From Methanobacteriota archaeon (GTDB lineage: Archaea; Thermoplasmatota; Poseidoniia; Poseidoniales; Poseidoniaceae), in assembly GCA_029979405.1 (NCBI GenBank), contig JAPOHM010000095.1, positions 1 through 5,794 of the forward strand: DNA of 5,794 bases, written 5' to 3'. This document shows, piece after piece, positions 1-5,794 of this stretch. A program made the translations under genes and the position numbers. How positions within the stretch are numbered: position 1 is the first letter of the stretch; each line of letters begins with the position of its first letter. Below the pieces are notes generated by a model, which was not told the DNA's origin, did no database searches, and saw only the letters and a program-made list of their open reading frames with translations.

Positions 1-1
1 C

Positions 2-553
2 GTATTGGCTATTTCAGGTGCATCGGGTGCCATCTATGGAGTCCGATTAGCACACATCCTTGGAGAAAGGGCACGTCTCGTAATTACGGAATCAGGAAAA
101 CTTACTCTCGCACACGAGTGCAACGGAATGACGCCGGAGCAACTTGCTGAGGAATCAGGAGCAATTCTCGAAAACAATGACAACGTAGGGGCAAAATCAG
201 CATCAGGGTCTGCTTCAATAGACGCAGTTGTGATCTGCCCATGTAGCGGTTCCACATTAGGAAAATTAGCAGCAGGGATTGGAGATAATCTTGCAACCAG
301 GTCAGCAATTGTCGCTATGAAAGAGCGACGTAAGCTGATTATCGTTCCAAGAGAAGCCCCCTACGCAACTGTTCACCTCGAGAATATGGCAAAATTGTCG
401 AACTGGGGAACCATCGTAATTCCAGCATCTCCAGGATTTTACAATCATCCACAAACAATGGATGATTTAATTGACTTTGTAGTATCACGAGTACTTGACC
501 ACCTCGGTATAGACAACCAACTTACCAAGCGGTGGACAGGAGATGAAATCTGA
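2..553 (+). CDS. ubiX: Flavin prenyltransferase UbiX, 5' end cut by the window
   Basis: UbiX-family enzymes attach a dimethylallyl unit to reduced FMN, making the prenylated FMN cofactor used by UbiD-family decarboxylases; they act in the cytosol. About 183 codons are visible, close to the family's usual 185-200. Counting from the Val codon at position 2, the fragment opens with the FMN-binding loop G6-ASGAIYG-13. It then has the CPCSGSTLGKLA segment (79-90), the 'KERRK' (107-111) and 'PRE' (116-118) residues that in the family contact the prenyl phosphate, 'HLENM' (125-129) and the C-terminal 'FYNHP' (146-150) to 'KRW' region. The frame is open to the window edge and the usual short N-terminal strand begins before it, so the true start is probably just upstream; the in-frame TTG at 5 is unlikely to be the start. 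The TGA stop shares one base with the next gene's ATG. In archaea the likely client is a UbiD-type decarboxylase such as anhydromevalonate phosphate decarboxylase, but no ubiD is in view. Confidence 0.93.
   Translation, partial: VLAISGASGAIYGVRLAHILGERARLVITESGKLTLAHECNGMTPEQLAEESGAILENNDNVGAKSASGSASIDAVVICPCSGSTLGKLAAGIGDNLATRSAIVAMKERRKLIIVPREAPYATVHLENMAKLSNWGTIVIPASPGFYNHPQTMDDLIDFVVSRVLDHLGIDNQLTKRWTGDEI
538..544 (+). promoter_or_regulatory. Shine-Dalgarno-like site for the M28 peptidase gene
   Basis: AGGAGAT lies inside the end of ubiX, with ten bases between the AGGAG part and the ATG at 553. It matches the archaeal anti-Shine-Dalgarno complement (AGGAGGTGA) at its first five positions. 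It supports the ATG that overlaps the ubiX stop in TGATG, an arrangement that favours coupled re-initiation. Confidence 0.55.
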
Positions 554-2166
554 TGGCTGATGAAGAAATTTTGTCTGCAGAGGTTGTTGAAAATTGGAAT
601 GATGCGGGAATTGGAAGAGGTAATCTTTCATTTCTTCAGAACAAAGTCATCTTAGCAGTAACGCTTTCTCTTATCTTCCTTTCCTCGACTTTACTTTACA
701 TATTTTTGGAAGAGGAACCAGTAGAATACGGTGCCTCAGTTGAATTTAATCAAGACAGAGTTAGAGGATACGCGCAGGATTTGGTAGACTTAGGGCACCC
801 GGTATGGGAAGGTCGAATGAGTGGTTCTGCTGAGGAGCAGGCCGCTGCCGAATATATTGCGGATTTGTTTGAAGAATTGGGGTACCAAGCAACTCTGCAC
901 ACATACGAAGTTCCGATGCACAGCATCAATAGCGAGCCAAGCCTTCGAGTTTGTGAGGCGGGAACGATTGGAAACCTTGGAATTGTACCATGCAGTCCCG
1001 CAGATGACGCACAAATTTCAACCTTCATTCACAGGAGTGATTACGTCATTCAAGGTTTCAGTGGTAGGTCATCATTTACGTTTGCAGATAACATGGAGGT
1101 AGTCCATTTAGGAGATGGAACAGATGACGCACTTTGGGCTTCGGCAGAAGGTAAAATCGGATATGTCGTAGGCGGTGGCTCAATTTCAGGAAATACTGGA
1201 ATAATGACTCGTGCTATAGAAAATGGACTTGCGTCTATTATCAGGGTAAATAAAGACTACAATTGTGGTAAAATTGAAGGTAACGATTGCGTTCCTATTT
1301 TCAAAGGAACAAGCATCGAAGCTATGAGAGAAGCTAATGGCGGGAGTATTCCTTCACAAATGGCATTCATTGCAATGAGTAAAGATGCGGGAGAAATTCT
1401 CGAGTCGGTAATGATAAATGGCTCTGATGATAATAGAATCGAGATGGTCATGGATGTAACTAACGACCAAGAGCTTACAATTAGGGTTCCATGTGGAACC
1501 TACTACGGTAAATCTCCAGAAGTCATAATTGTTGGAGGTCACCACGATACAGTTTACCATGGAGCTGGAGCGGTAGATGACACATCAGGGACTGCTTCTG
1601 TTCTTGAAATGGCAACGATGTTCTCTGATCTAATCAAGGAACAGGGTGAACCTGAAAGAACTGTAAGATTCTGCACCTGGGGTGGCGAAGAAGAAGGATT
1701 GTGGGGTTCTAATGCATACGTAGAGGAAATGAACGAAGAGTTGTCTGAAAACCTCCGTCTTTATGTGAATCTTGACATGAACCATGTAGACATAGACCAA
1801 ACTCGTTCGAATTCAGTAACCCTTTTCACAAACCACCCAGTTGATTACGAGCACATCTCAAACCTAACTAAAAAATACAAACAGGCAAATCCAGAAATGG
1901 CTTCAAAATACAAGATTAATCTCGGACTATATGATGGCAAAAAGGGCGACCCTGATGGAATGCCTTGCAATTCCGACCACTGCCCGTTTGTTTACAACTT
2001 AAACAGTAACAGCAACGGTAGGGCAGCAGTATGCTATGGTAGCGGTTCATGGGAATATCACACCTATCTTGATACAATGGAAAGGTTCAATGAAGAAAGT
2101 CTTGGAATCTCCGTCACAATTTATGGCAATTATGTCAAATACTTAGCATGGTCCAACGATGCCTGA
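553..2166 (+). CDS. Membrane-anchored M28-family zinc metallopeptidase
   Basis: This 537-residue protein is a predicted extracytoplasmic aminopeptidase-type hydrolase with two zinc ions. Residues 1-30 are a mostly acidic tail. Residues 31-51 form one hydrophobic segment followed by an acidic EEEP stretch, so an N-in, C-out signal anchor is likely; no lipobox is visible. Residues about 190-285 resemble the protease-associated (PA) insert of M28 enzymes. The catalytic domain then carries the full M28 ligand set: H330-H-D332, D342 in 'AVDDTSG', catalytic E379 and ligand E380 in 'WGGEEEGLWGS', D408 in 'NLDM', and H503 in 'YHTYLDT'. Nine cysteines lie on the predicted outer side (134, 147, 238, 246, 314, 374, 472, 477, 494), so disulfides are possible. 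The exact substrate cannot be read from sequence: an aminopeptidase is most likely, but carboxypeptidase or glutaminyl-cyclase-like members share the fold. The gene overlaps ubiX by one base and is followed closely by a parvulin gene. Degradation of environmental peptides would fit a heterotrophic plankton cell, which is inference. Confidence 0.92.
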   Translation: MADEEILSAEVVENWNDAGIGRGNLSFLQNKVILAVTLSLIFLSSTLLYIFLEEEPVEYGASVEFNQDRVRGYAQDLVDLGHPVWEGRMSGSAEEQAAAEYIADLFEELGYQATLHTYEVPMHSINSEPSLRVCEAGTIGNLGIVPCSPADDAQISTFIHRSDYVIQGFSGRSSFTFADNMEVVHLGDGTDDALWASAEGKIGYVVGGGSISGNTGIMTRAIENGLASIIRVNKDYNCGKIEGNDCVPIFKGTSIEAMREANGGSIPSQMAFIAMSKDAGEILESVMINGSDDNRIEMVMDVTNDQELTIRVPCGTYYGKSPEVIIVGGHHDTVYHGAGAVDDTSGTASVLEMATMFSDLIKEQGEPERTVRFCTWGGEEEGLWGSNAYVEEMNEELSENLRLYVNLDMNHVDIDQTRSNSVTLFTNHPVDYEHISNLTKKYKQANPEMASKYKINLGLYDGKKGDPDGMPCNSDHCPFVYNLNSNSNGRAAVCYGSGSWEYHTYLDTMERFNEESLGISVTIYGNYVKYLAWSNDA

Positions 2167-2168
2167 GG
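2165..2168 (+). promoter_or_regulatory. GAGG ribosome binding site overlapping the peptidase stop
   Basis: The TGA stop of the peptidase runs into GAGG (TGAGG), eight bases before the ATG at 2177. No comparable element precedes the alternative ATG at 2159. The same stop-within-site layout occurs at the prf1-argS junction, so this site is the main reason for choosing 2177 as the parvulin start. Confidence 0.5.
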
Positions 2169-2176
2169 CGACTGTT

Positions 2177-2467
2177 ATGGTGAACCCCAGCGCACATGCG
2201 AGCCATATTCTTGTTAAGAGTAAAGGAGAAGCTACGCAACTGGCTACTAATATCAAGAAACTCAAAGACTTCCAAAAAGTTGCACGAAAAAAATCTGATT
2301 GCCCTTCAAGCCAAAAAGGTGGAGACTTAGGCTGGTTTAGAAAAGGTCAGATGGTTAGAGAATTTGAAGAAGCTGTCTGGAATACGGATCTAAAAACGGT
2401 CACTGGGCCAGTCAAAACCCAATTTGGATACCATTTGATTTGGGTCCACGAAAGAGAAGAGGTTTGA
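2177..2467 (+). CDS. Single-domain parvulin peptidyl-prolyl isomerase
   Basis: Parvulins catalyse cis-trans isomerisation of peptide bonds before proline and assist folding. This 96-residue protein is almost only the catalytic domain, like E. coli Par10 (PpiC), with no signal peptide, membrane segment or chaperone domain, so it should be cytosolic. Visible family residues, numbered from this start, are H10 in 'SHILV', C42 in 'DCPS', the 'GGDLGWF' turn (48-54), 'GQMV' with M59, F63, and H86 in the 'FGYH' ending (83-86). The two conserved histidines, the cysteine, methionine and phenylalanine of the active site are all present. An in-frame ATG at 2159 would add six residues and overlap the peptidase gene by eight bases; 2177 is preferred because of the GAGG upstream and because family members begin just before the first strand. 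The short name ppiC would be reasonable by similarity. Its clients are unknown, and since the neighbouring peptidase acts outside the cell, a direct partnership is not implied. Confidence 0.92.
   Translation: MVNPSAHASHILVKSKGEATQLATNIKKLKDFQKVARKKSDCPSSQKGGDLGWFRKGQMVREFEEAVWNTDLKTVTGPVKTQFGYHLIWVHEREEV
2459..2463 (+). promoter_or_regulatory. GAGGT ribosome binding site for folB
   Basis: GAGGT sits in the last codons of the parvulin gene, six bases before the ATG at 2470, with the parvulin TGA (2465-2467) between them. It decides the folB start in favour of 2470 over an in-frame TTG at 2440, which would add ten residues not expected in the family. Confidence 0.55.
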
Positions 2468-2469
2468 AT

Positions 2470-2829
2470 ATGGTCACAATTGTTGGCCTAGAAAAATATC
2501 AGGTCATTGCAGCCCATGGAGCTTATGATTTCGAAAAATCAGAAGCACAGCCGTTTGTTTTTTCAATTTGGGCCGAACTTGAAAATGATGACATCAATGA
2601 TATTCTTGACAATACATTGAATTACGCTGATTTGCAAAATGCGGTTCATAGTGTAGTCGTAAACTCTCCTCCAGTTAACTTAATGGAAACACTATGTAGC
2701 AATATTTGCAATGAAATTGCTACAAATTTATTGGTTAGGGAAATCAAAATCCGTGTAGAAAAACCAAATGCACCTTTACCCAGAGATGGTGGATTAGCCA
2801 TTGTAGAGCATGTTTGGACGAGGGGTTGA
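2470..2829 (+). CDS. folB: Dihydroneopterin aldolase, FolB family
   Basis: FolB cleaves 7,8-dihydroneopterin to 6-hydroxymethyl-7,8-dihydropterin and glycolaldehyde, a step of tetrahydrofolate (or related pterin) synthesis in the cytosol. The 119-residue product has the normal size of the family, which usually assembles as an octamer. The family pattern is clear: a short first strand (VGLEKYQVIAAHGAYDFEK, residues 5-23), 'QPF' (27-29), 'LNYADL' (50-55), 'NLMETL' (70-75) and 'VEKPNAPLP' (96-104). The residues matching the known catalytic and pterin-binding set, E22, Y52, E73 and K98, are all present, so the enzyme should be active. The 'HGAYDFEK' motif is the bacterial FolB style, whereas many euryarchaea use the unrelated MptD family for this reaction. 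Only two bases separate it from the parvulin stop, so the two are probably co-transcribed. No other folate gene is in view. An epimerase or dihydroneopterin-triphosphate role within the same fold is less likely. Confidence 0.9.
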   Translation: MVTIVGLEKYQVIAAHGAYDFEKSEAQPFVFSIWAELENDDINDILDNTLNYADLQNAVHSVVVNSPPVNLMETLCSNICNEIATNLLVREIKIRVEKPNAPLPRDGGLAIVEHVWTRG

Positions 2830-2855
2830 AGGACTAAAACCACAGCCGGATTACT

Positions 2856-3341
2856 ATGACGGACACACAAAGGGTATTCGTTCCGTCGGTTACCGAGGAA
2901 GAAGGTAGCACAATTGGTCTGGGTATGTTTTCGTCAGAAGAAACCGCTTGGAAAGTTTTGAGAGAATTTACCAAAAAATCCCATTTGATGAAATTACAGC
3001 GGTCTGACATTGTAATTTGGGAAATAGATGTCGTCGGAGAAGAAGCGATGACGGTCTTGGCGACGATGCACTGCAGGGATTGCCCAGTGTGCAAGCGGAG
3101 GACGTTCTGGGTTGACCTGGATAGCATGTCTGCACTATGTTCAGGAAAATCCTGCGAGGCATGGATTGAAGAGTCTACTCACGAGCCAGGTAAAATTGAC
3201 TTAGGGTGGCCACCTACAAGATTCTTGAAGCAGACTGAATCCATCGAAGAAGCATTTACTGAATTGAATAATATCGGAGCAGAGATAGAGGCTGCTGGAA
3301 GGATACCTGAAGACCCCTTCACATCTCTTCCAGAGGAATGA
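2856..3341 (+). CDS. Hypothetical protein with a Cys-rich, probable zinc-binding core
   Basis: I do not recognise this 161-residue protein. Three parts can be seen. Residues 5-65 look like a small alpha/beta module: strand 'VFVPSV', then 'GLGMFSSEETAWKVLREF' as a strand-turn-helix, then strand 'DIVIWEIDV'; this resembles the short modules found in many small uncharacterised proteins. Residues 73-100 contain five cysteines (C73, C76, C79, C95, C100), spaced C-x2-C-x2-C then C-x15-C-x4-C, which would suit a zinc ribbon or knuckle. Residues 126-161 are a predicted acidic helix and tail. There is no signal peptide or membrane segment. The ATG at 2856 is the only reasonable start, since an in-frame TAA lies at 2835; only a weak GGA precedes it. 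It follows folB after 26 bases and may belong to the same transcript. Its 3' end overlaps argS on the other strand by 23 bases. The stretch 3061-3120, encoding part of the Cys region, is GC-rich (37 of 60 by count) compared with its surroundings. That it is a real gene is likely; its function is unknown. Confidence 0.75.
   Translation: MTDTQRVFVPSVTEEEGSTIGLGMFSSEETAWKVLREFTKKSHLMKLQRSDIVIWEIDVVGEEAMTVLATMHCRDCPVCKRRTFWVDLDSMSALCSGKSCEAWIEESTHEPGKIDLGWPPTRFLKQTESIEEAFTELNNIGAEIEAAGRIPEDPFTSLPEE
3319..3341. other. Tail-to-tail coding overlap of argS and the Cys-rich protein gene
   Basis: The + strand gene stops at TGA 3339-3341 and argS, read leftward, stops at TGA 3321-3319, so the last 23 bases code on both strands. 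Both C-termini look natural: the argS product ends in a family-typical short tail with terminal Met, and the + product ends 'SLPEE'. There is no space here for a terminator between the two units. Confidence 0.85.
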
Positions 3342-5025
3342 CACCCACTCCTTCCATACCTGACTTCATCAATAGTCTAGCTTTTTCACTTATCGCATAA
3401 TAAAATTCATTCAAACCGTCTGATGAAATTATGTGGCAATCTCGATAGAAAGCGTTGTACGAAGTTGCTAATTCTAAGAGGTACAGGGTGAAAATGTGAG
3501 GTTTGTTTTCGGTTACAGATTGTTCTAACTTATCACCAAAAACAGCCATTGTTCTTGATAGTTCATATACAGATTCAGGAATAAAATCTCTAGAGGTAAA
3601 ATCCGCTGATTTACCAATTTTCTTAGCAATTGAACACGCTCTTGTATGCGAATACATCACGAAAGGAGCACTTCCTCCTTCAAAAGAAAGTGCTTCATCC
3701 CAACGGAATGTAAATCCTTTATCTGGACTGACTTTTGTGATATTAAATCGAACTGCTGAAACACCGACAGCCTCGGCAATATGGTTGACTTTTTCATCCG
3801 ACAAATCATCTCTTAATTCTCTAACAACCTCTGCAGCGTGGAATTGCGCTTCTTCCAGTAGATCGTCCATGAATACAACATTTCCTTTCCTCGTCCTCAT
3901 TTTACCCTCTGGTAATTTGATGAAAGCGTAGAATAATACATCTGGCACGCCATATCCGAGTTCTGTCAAAGTCAAACCAACCTGTTTAGCCTGTAACTTG
4001 TGATCTTCTCCGAGAACGTTTACTAAATTATCACTTTGAGACCATTTCCAAATGTGATAAGCAATATCTCTTGTAGCATAAAGTGAAGACCCATCTCCTC
4101 TTCTATAGAAGAATTCTGTTTTACCTTTTAGACCTCTTTGCCCTAAATCAAGGTAGTTTGCACCATTATCCGCAACACCATTGATTTCCAATTCTGCCAA
4201 TTCGTCCATTACCTTGGAGACAGAACCATCTACAACAAATTTTGACTCTTTGGTAAAGGTGTCAAATGAAATACCTAATCTTCCTAATGTTTCTAACATC
4301 CCGTCGAGAACTGGTTGATATGCGTCTTCAAATGATTTCAGAACGGAATCATCTCCATTTTCAGAATCATGAACTAACTTTGAGATTGCGGACTCAATCT
4401 CTGGATTAGTTTCAGATCTCAGAGCTTGTGCTGCCTGGTACCACCTTACTGTTTCGTGGTCTGGCTTTCCTGACCATCTCTGATTAACTCCATCTCTATC
4501 TGATAGAACCTCTTCTACCTGTTCTTTTGATAGGTTTTCAAGTGCCCATGCCAATACTGCGACTTGTTTACCCATATCATCAACATAATATTCTGCTCTT
4601 ACATCATTACCATATAATCTATGCAAACGAACTAGAGTGTCACCTAGTATTGCATTTCTCGCTCTTCCGACGTGAAATGGACCATTTGGATTAGCACTTG
4701 TATGTTCAATCAGTATTTTTTGGCCATTTTGTTTATTTTCATGACTTAATACTAAATCAACCAACCATTCTGGGTCGGCTTTAAAATTCAAATAACCACC
4801 AACTGAAGAAACCTCAAACTTCCCTGAGATTTTAGCCGCTAATTCTTGAGCTATTTCGACAGGATTGCGCTTCAGTTCTTTTGCAATAACAAAGCATGGA
4901 AGTGTGATGTCTGCTTGTTCCTTTTCTCTGCTCGGGCCTAATGCAGATTTCCAGTTGTCAGATACACCTAAGTCAGCAATTGCCAACTCAATTGATTGCT
5001 CTACAATCTGTTTCAGTAATTTCAA
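3319..5025 (-). CDS. argS: Arginyl-tRNA synthetase
   Basis: This class I synthetase charges tRNA-Arg with arginine in the cytosol; at 568 residues it has normal length. The N-terminal tRNA-binding domain covers about 1-85. The catalytic fold begins with 'EHTSANPNGPFHVGRARN' (107-124), where H118-VGR is the HIGH motif in its archaeal HVGR form, followed by 'YYVDDMGKQ' (146-154), 'DGSSLYATRDIAYH' (311-324) and 'LGEDHKLQAKQV' (338-349). The second signature is K375-MRTRKG-381, a variant of KMSK in which Ser is replaced by Arg. The DALR-type anticodon-binding domain follows from about 450 ('FEGGSAPFVMYSHTRACSI') and ends in the usual terminal Met. The start is TTG: GAGGTG lies five bases upstream and no ATG or GTG is suitably placed in frame. 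Nine bases separate it from the prf1 stop, so both genes should share a transcript. The 3' end overlaps the convergent gene by 23 bases. No frameshift or missing domain is apparent. Confidence 0.97.
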   Translation of the reverse strand: MKLLKQIVEQSIELAIADLGVSDNWKSALGPSREKEQADITLPCFVIAKELKRNPVEIAQELAAKISGKFEVSSVGGYLNFKADPEWLVDLVLSHENKQNGQKILIEHTSANPNGPFHVGRARNAILGDTLVRLHRLYGNDVRAEYYVDDMGKQVAVLAWALENLSKEQVEEVLSDRDGVNQRWSGKPDHETVRWYQAAQALRSETNPEIESAISKLVHDSENGDDSVLKSFEDAYQPVLDGMLETLGRLGISFDTFTKESKFVVDGSVSKVMDELAELEINGVADNGANYLDLGQRGLKGKTEFFYRRGDGSSLYATRDIAYHIWKWSQSDNLVNVLGEDHKLQAKQVGLTLTELGYGVPDVLFYAFIKLPEGKMRTRKGNVVFMDDLLEEAQFHAAEVVRELRDDLSDEKVNHIAEAVGVSAVRFNITKVSPDKGFTFRWDEALSFEGGSAPFVMYSHTRACSIAKKIGKSADFTSRDFIPESVYELSRTMAVFGDKLEQSVTENKPHIFTLYLLELATSYNAFYRDCHIISSDGLNEFYYAISEKARLLMKSGMEGVGVIPLEEM

Positions 5026-5030
5026 ACTAC

Positions 5031-5036
5031 CACCTC
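5031..5036 (-). promoter_or_regulatory. GAGGTG ribosome binding site deciding the argS TTG start
   Basis: Read on the minus strand, the prf1 stop runs into this site as TGAGGTGG, then five bases lead to TTG at 5025-5023. It is a six-base match to the archaeal anti-Shine-Dalgarno complement, the best in the window, and justifies a TTG start. Overlap of the stop with the site suggests that ribosomes finishing prf1 can begin argS. Confidence 0.65.
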
Positions 5037-5794
5037 ACATAATCGGATATCGAAGTACGGCGGCTAAACCACCAAACCCGGATTTCAATTGAGCACCTTC
5101 TTCAGAATCGACTGAAATGAATTTCACTTCTGCACGACCCTTCGCGGCCATCATGGATAACTCGTCTATGAGAGATATCGAAGATTTTTCCTTCAGCGAA
5201 TCTCCATCGGACTTACATTGCGGGCATGCGGGAAGTTCTTCCATTCTGCCGACACTTGCAGACCATTCGTTCGAACAAGATTGACATAAGATTTTTACAA
5301 CATTCTTTTTCAATCCTTCACTTATCAGCAATTTTGAAACCGCACCCTGGTCGAGTGCTTGCCTAATCATCATTTCACCATAAGTTGCCTTAGGGTTGGT
5401 TTTTACCAATTCTTCAAGGAATTCTGTAACTGATTGCCTCTCTGCGTCGAGTTCAATCTCGCCCATCAAAGACCCTGCGTTGTCCACCAATTCTCTTACG
5501 CCACTTTCATTTGAATATCCTACATCAAATGTGGTCCCAGCAATCTTTTTTGTGACTTCATGATGGAAATACTCATTCTTTACAACGAAATCCTTTGTTG
5601 CACCTGGGCCACCGATAATGATCGCTTGGATGTTCTCAAGTTCAGGTAGCCAATATGAACAGGCATGTTCTGTAGCCCTCTTGAAGAAATTGTGCGCTGC
5701 CTCTTCGATCAATCTCTCGAATCTCTGAGCTGATTGACCACCTTGTCTGTGTTTACCCATAATGTTTGAAACCAAATGTTCCTGTACGTGAATC
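5035..5794 (-). CDS. prf1: Peptide chain release factor aRF1, N-terminal part beyond the window
   Basis: aRF1 reads all three stop codons in archaea and triggers hydrolysis of peptidyl-tRNA on the ribosome; it is homologous to eukaryotic eRF1. 252 residues are visible of the roughly 410 usual; the stop-codon-reading N-terminal domain lies beyond position 5794. Numbering visible residues from the first complete codon, the catalytic loop is G18-G-Q20 in 'GKHRQGGQSAQRFERL', followed by 'IIIGGPG' (58-64) and 'EYFHHEVTKKI' in the middle and third domains. Near the C-terminus a zinc ribbon is formed by C170-x2-C173 and C190-x2-C193. The closing 'EEGAQL...FGGLAAVLRY' region is the diagnostic eRF1/aRF1 ending, here extended by 'PIM'. 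The frame stays open to the window edge, so an in-frame TTG at 5775 is not the start. The intact GGQ argues for a true release factor and against the paralogue Pelota, which lacks it. argS follows after nine bases. Confidence 0.96.
   Translation of the reverse strand, partial: IHVQEHLVSNIMGKHRQGGQSAQRFERLIEEAAHNFFKRATEHACSYWLPELENIQAIIIGGPGATKDFVVKNEYFHHEVTKKIAGTTFDVGYSNESGVRELVDNAGSLMGEIELDAERQSVTEFLEELVKTNPKATYGEMMIRQALDQGAVSKLLISEGLKKNVVKILCQSCSNEWSASVGRMEELPACPQCKSDGDSLKEKSSISLIDELSMMAAKGRAEVKFISVDSEEGAQLKSGFGGLAAVLRYPIM

Noticed and set aside
750..1102. Several 70-93-codon open frames on both strands within the peptidase gene
   Set aside because: They overlap a well-supported conserved gene, overlap each other, and show no motif, ribosome binding site or plausible composition.
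2159..2176. ATG at 2159 as the parvulin start
   Set aside because: It lacks a ribosome binding site and adds six residues before the usual family start. The ATG at 2177 has GAGG eight bases upstream. The earlier start remains possible.
2830..2855. Possible separate promoter for the Cys-rich gene in the 26-base gap after folB
   Set aside because: I see no TATA-like box at a suitable distance from the start and no purine-rich element, so co-transcription with folB is simpler.
2834..3162. Minus-strand frames of 64 and 97 codons opposite the Cys-rich gene
   Set aside because: The + strand frame has the patterned cysteines, amphipathic helices and operon position expected of a gene; the minus-strand frames show none of these and lack start signals.
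3382..3386. T5 run on the + strand 41 bases after the Cys-rich gene, a possible archaeal terminator
   Set aside because: It is a single short T-run within argS coding sequence. Such runs occur by chance in AT-rich DNA, so it is too weak to call.
3503..3931. 142-codon open frame on the + strand inside argS
   Set aside because: It is antisense to the conserved catalytic and anticodon-binding parts of argS, has no recognisable domain or ribosome binding site, and its Ser/Thr-rich composition is typical of a reverse-strand shadow.
1..5794. A novel defence, mobile or RNA-based system
   Set aside because: All stretches are filled by housekeeping-type genes in two compact units. I found no direct repeats, inverted termini, transposase, integrase, tRNA or long structured gap.

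Overview
The window is a compact, protein-coding stretch, moderately AT-rich by eye, with seven genes and no RNA gene, mobile element, CRISPR array or extended repeat that I could find. The organism is most likely an archaeon. The strongest evidence is the right-hand gene, an archaeal/eukaryotic-type class I release factor (GGQ loop, 'FGGLAAVLRY' C-terminus, zinc ribbon), next to an arginyl-tRNA synthetase with the archaeal-style 'HVGRARN' signature. The mix of archaeal information genes with bacterial-looking folB, a Par10-like parvulin and a membrane-anchored M28 peptidase, at moderate GC, suggests a planktonic euryarchaeon such as Poseidoniia (Marine Group II). That placement is inference and has not been tested by any search.

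Left part, + strand (1-3341): the 3' part of a flavin prenyltransferase gene (ubiX), then a large N-terminally anchored M28 metallopeptidase, a single-domain parvulin prolyl isomerase, a FolB-type dihydroneopterin aldolase, and a 161-residue protein of unknown family with a Cys-rich, probably zinc-binding core. The first four genes are packed with junctions of -1, +10 (or -8) and +2 bases, which looks like one transcription unit. The fifth follows after 26 bases and lacks a clear ribosome binding site.

Right part, - strand (3319-5794): the 3' two thirds of prf1 (aRF1), followed after 9 bases by argS, a translation-factor operon read right to left. argS and the unknown + strand gene converge and their coding ends overlap by 23 bases.

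Four starts share one ribosome-binding pattern, a GAGG-like (or AGGAG) element about 7-9 bases before the start. At two junctions this element contains part of the upstream gene's TGA stop, which supports the start choices (including a TTG start for argS) and suggests translational coupling. The + strand genes do not form one obvious pathway: cofactor synthesis (prenylated FMN, folate/pterin), extracytoplasmic proteolysis and protein folding. I read it as an ordinary housekeeping cluster. The least explained parts are the Cys-rich unknown protein and the origin of folB. Every stretch is covered by genes, and the longest non-coding gap is 26 bases.
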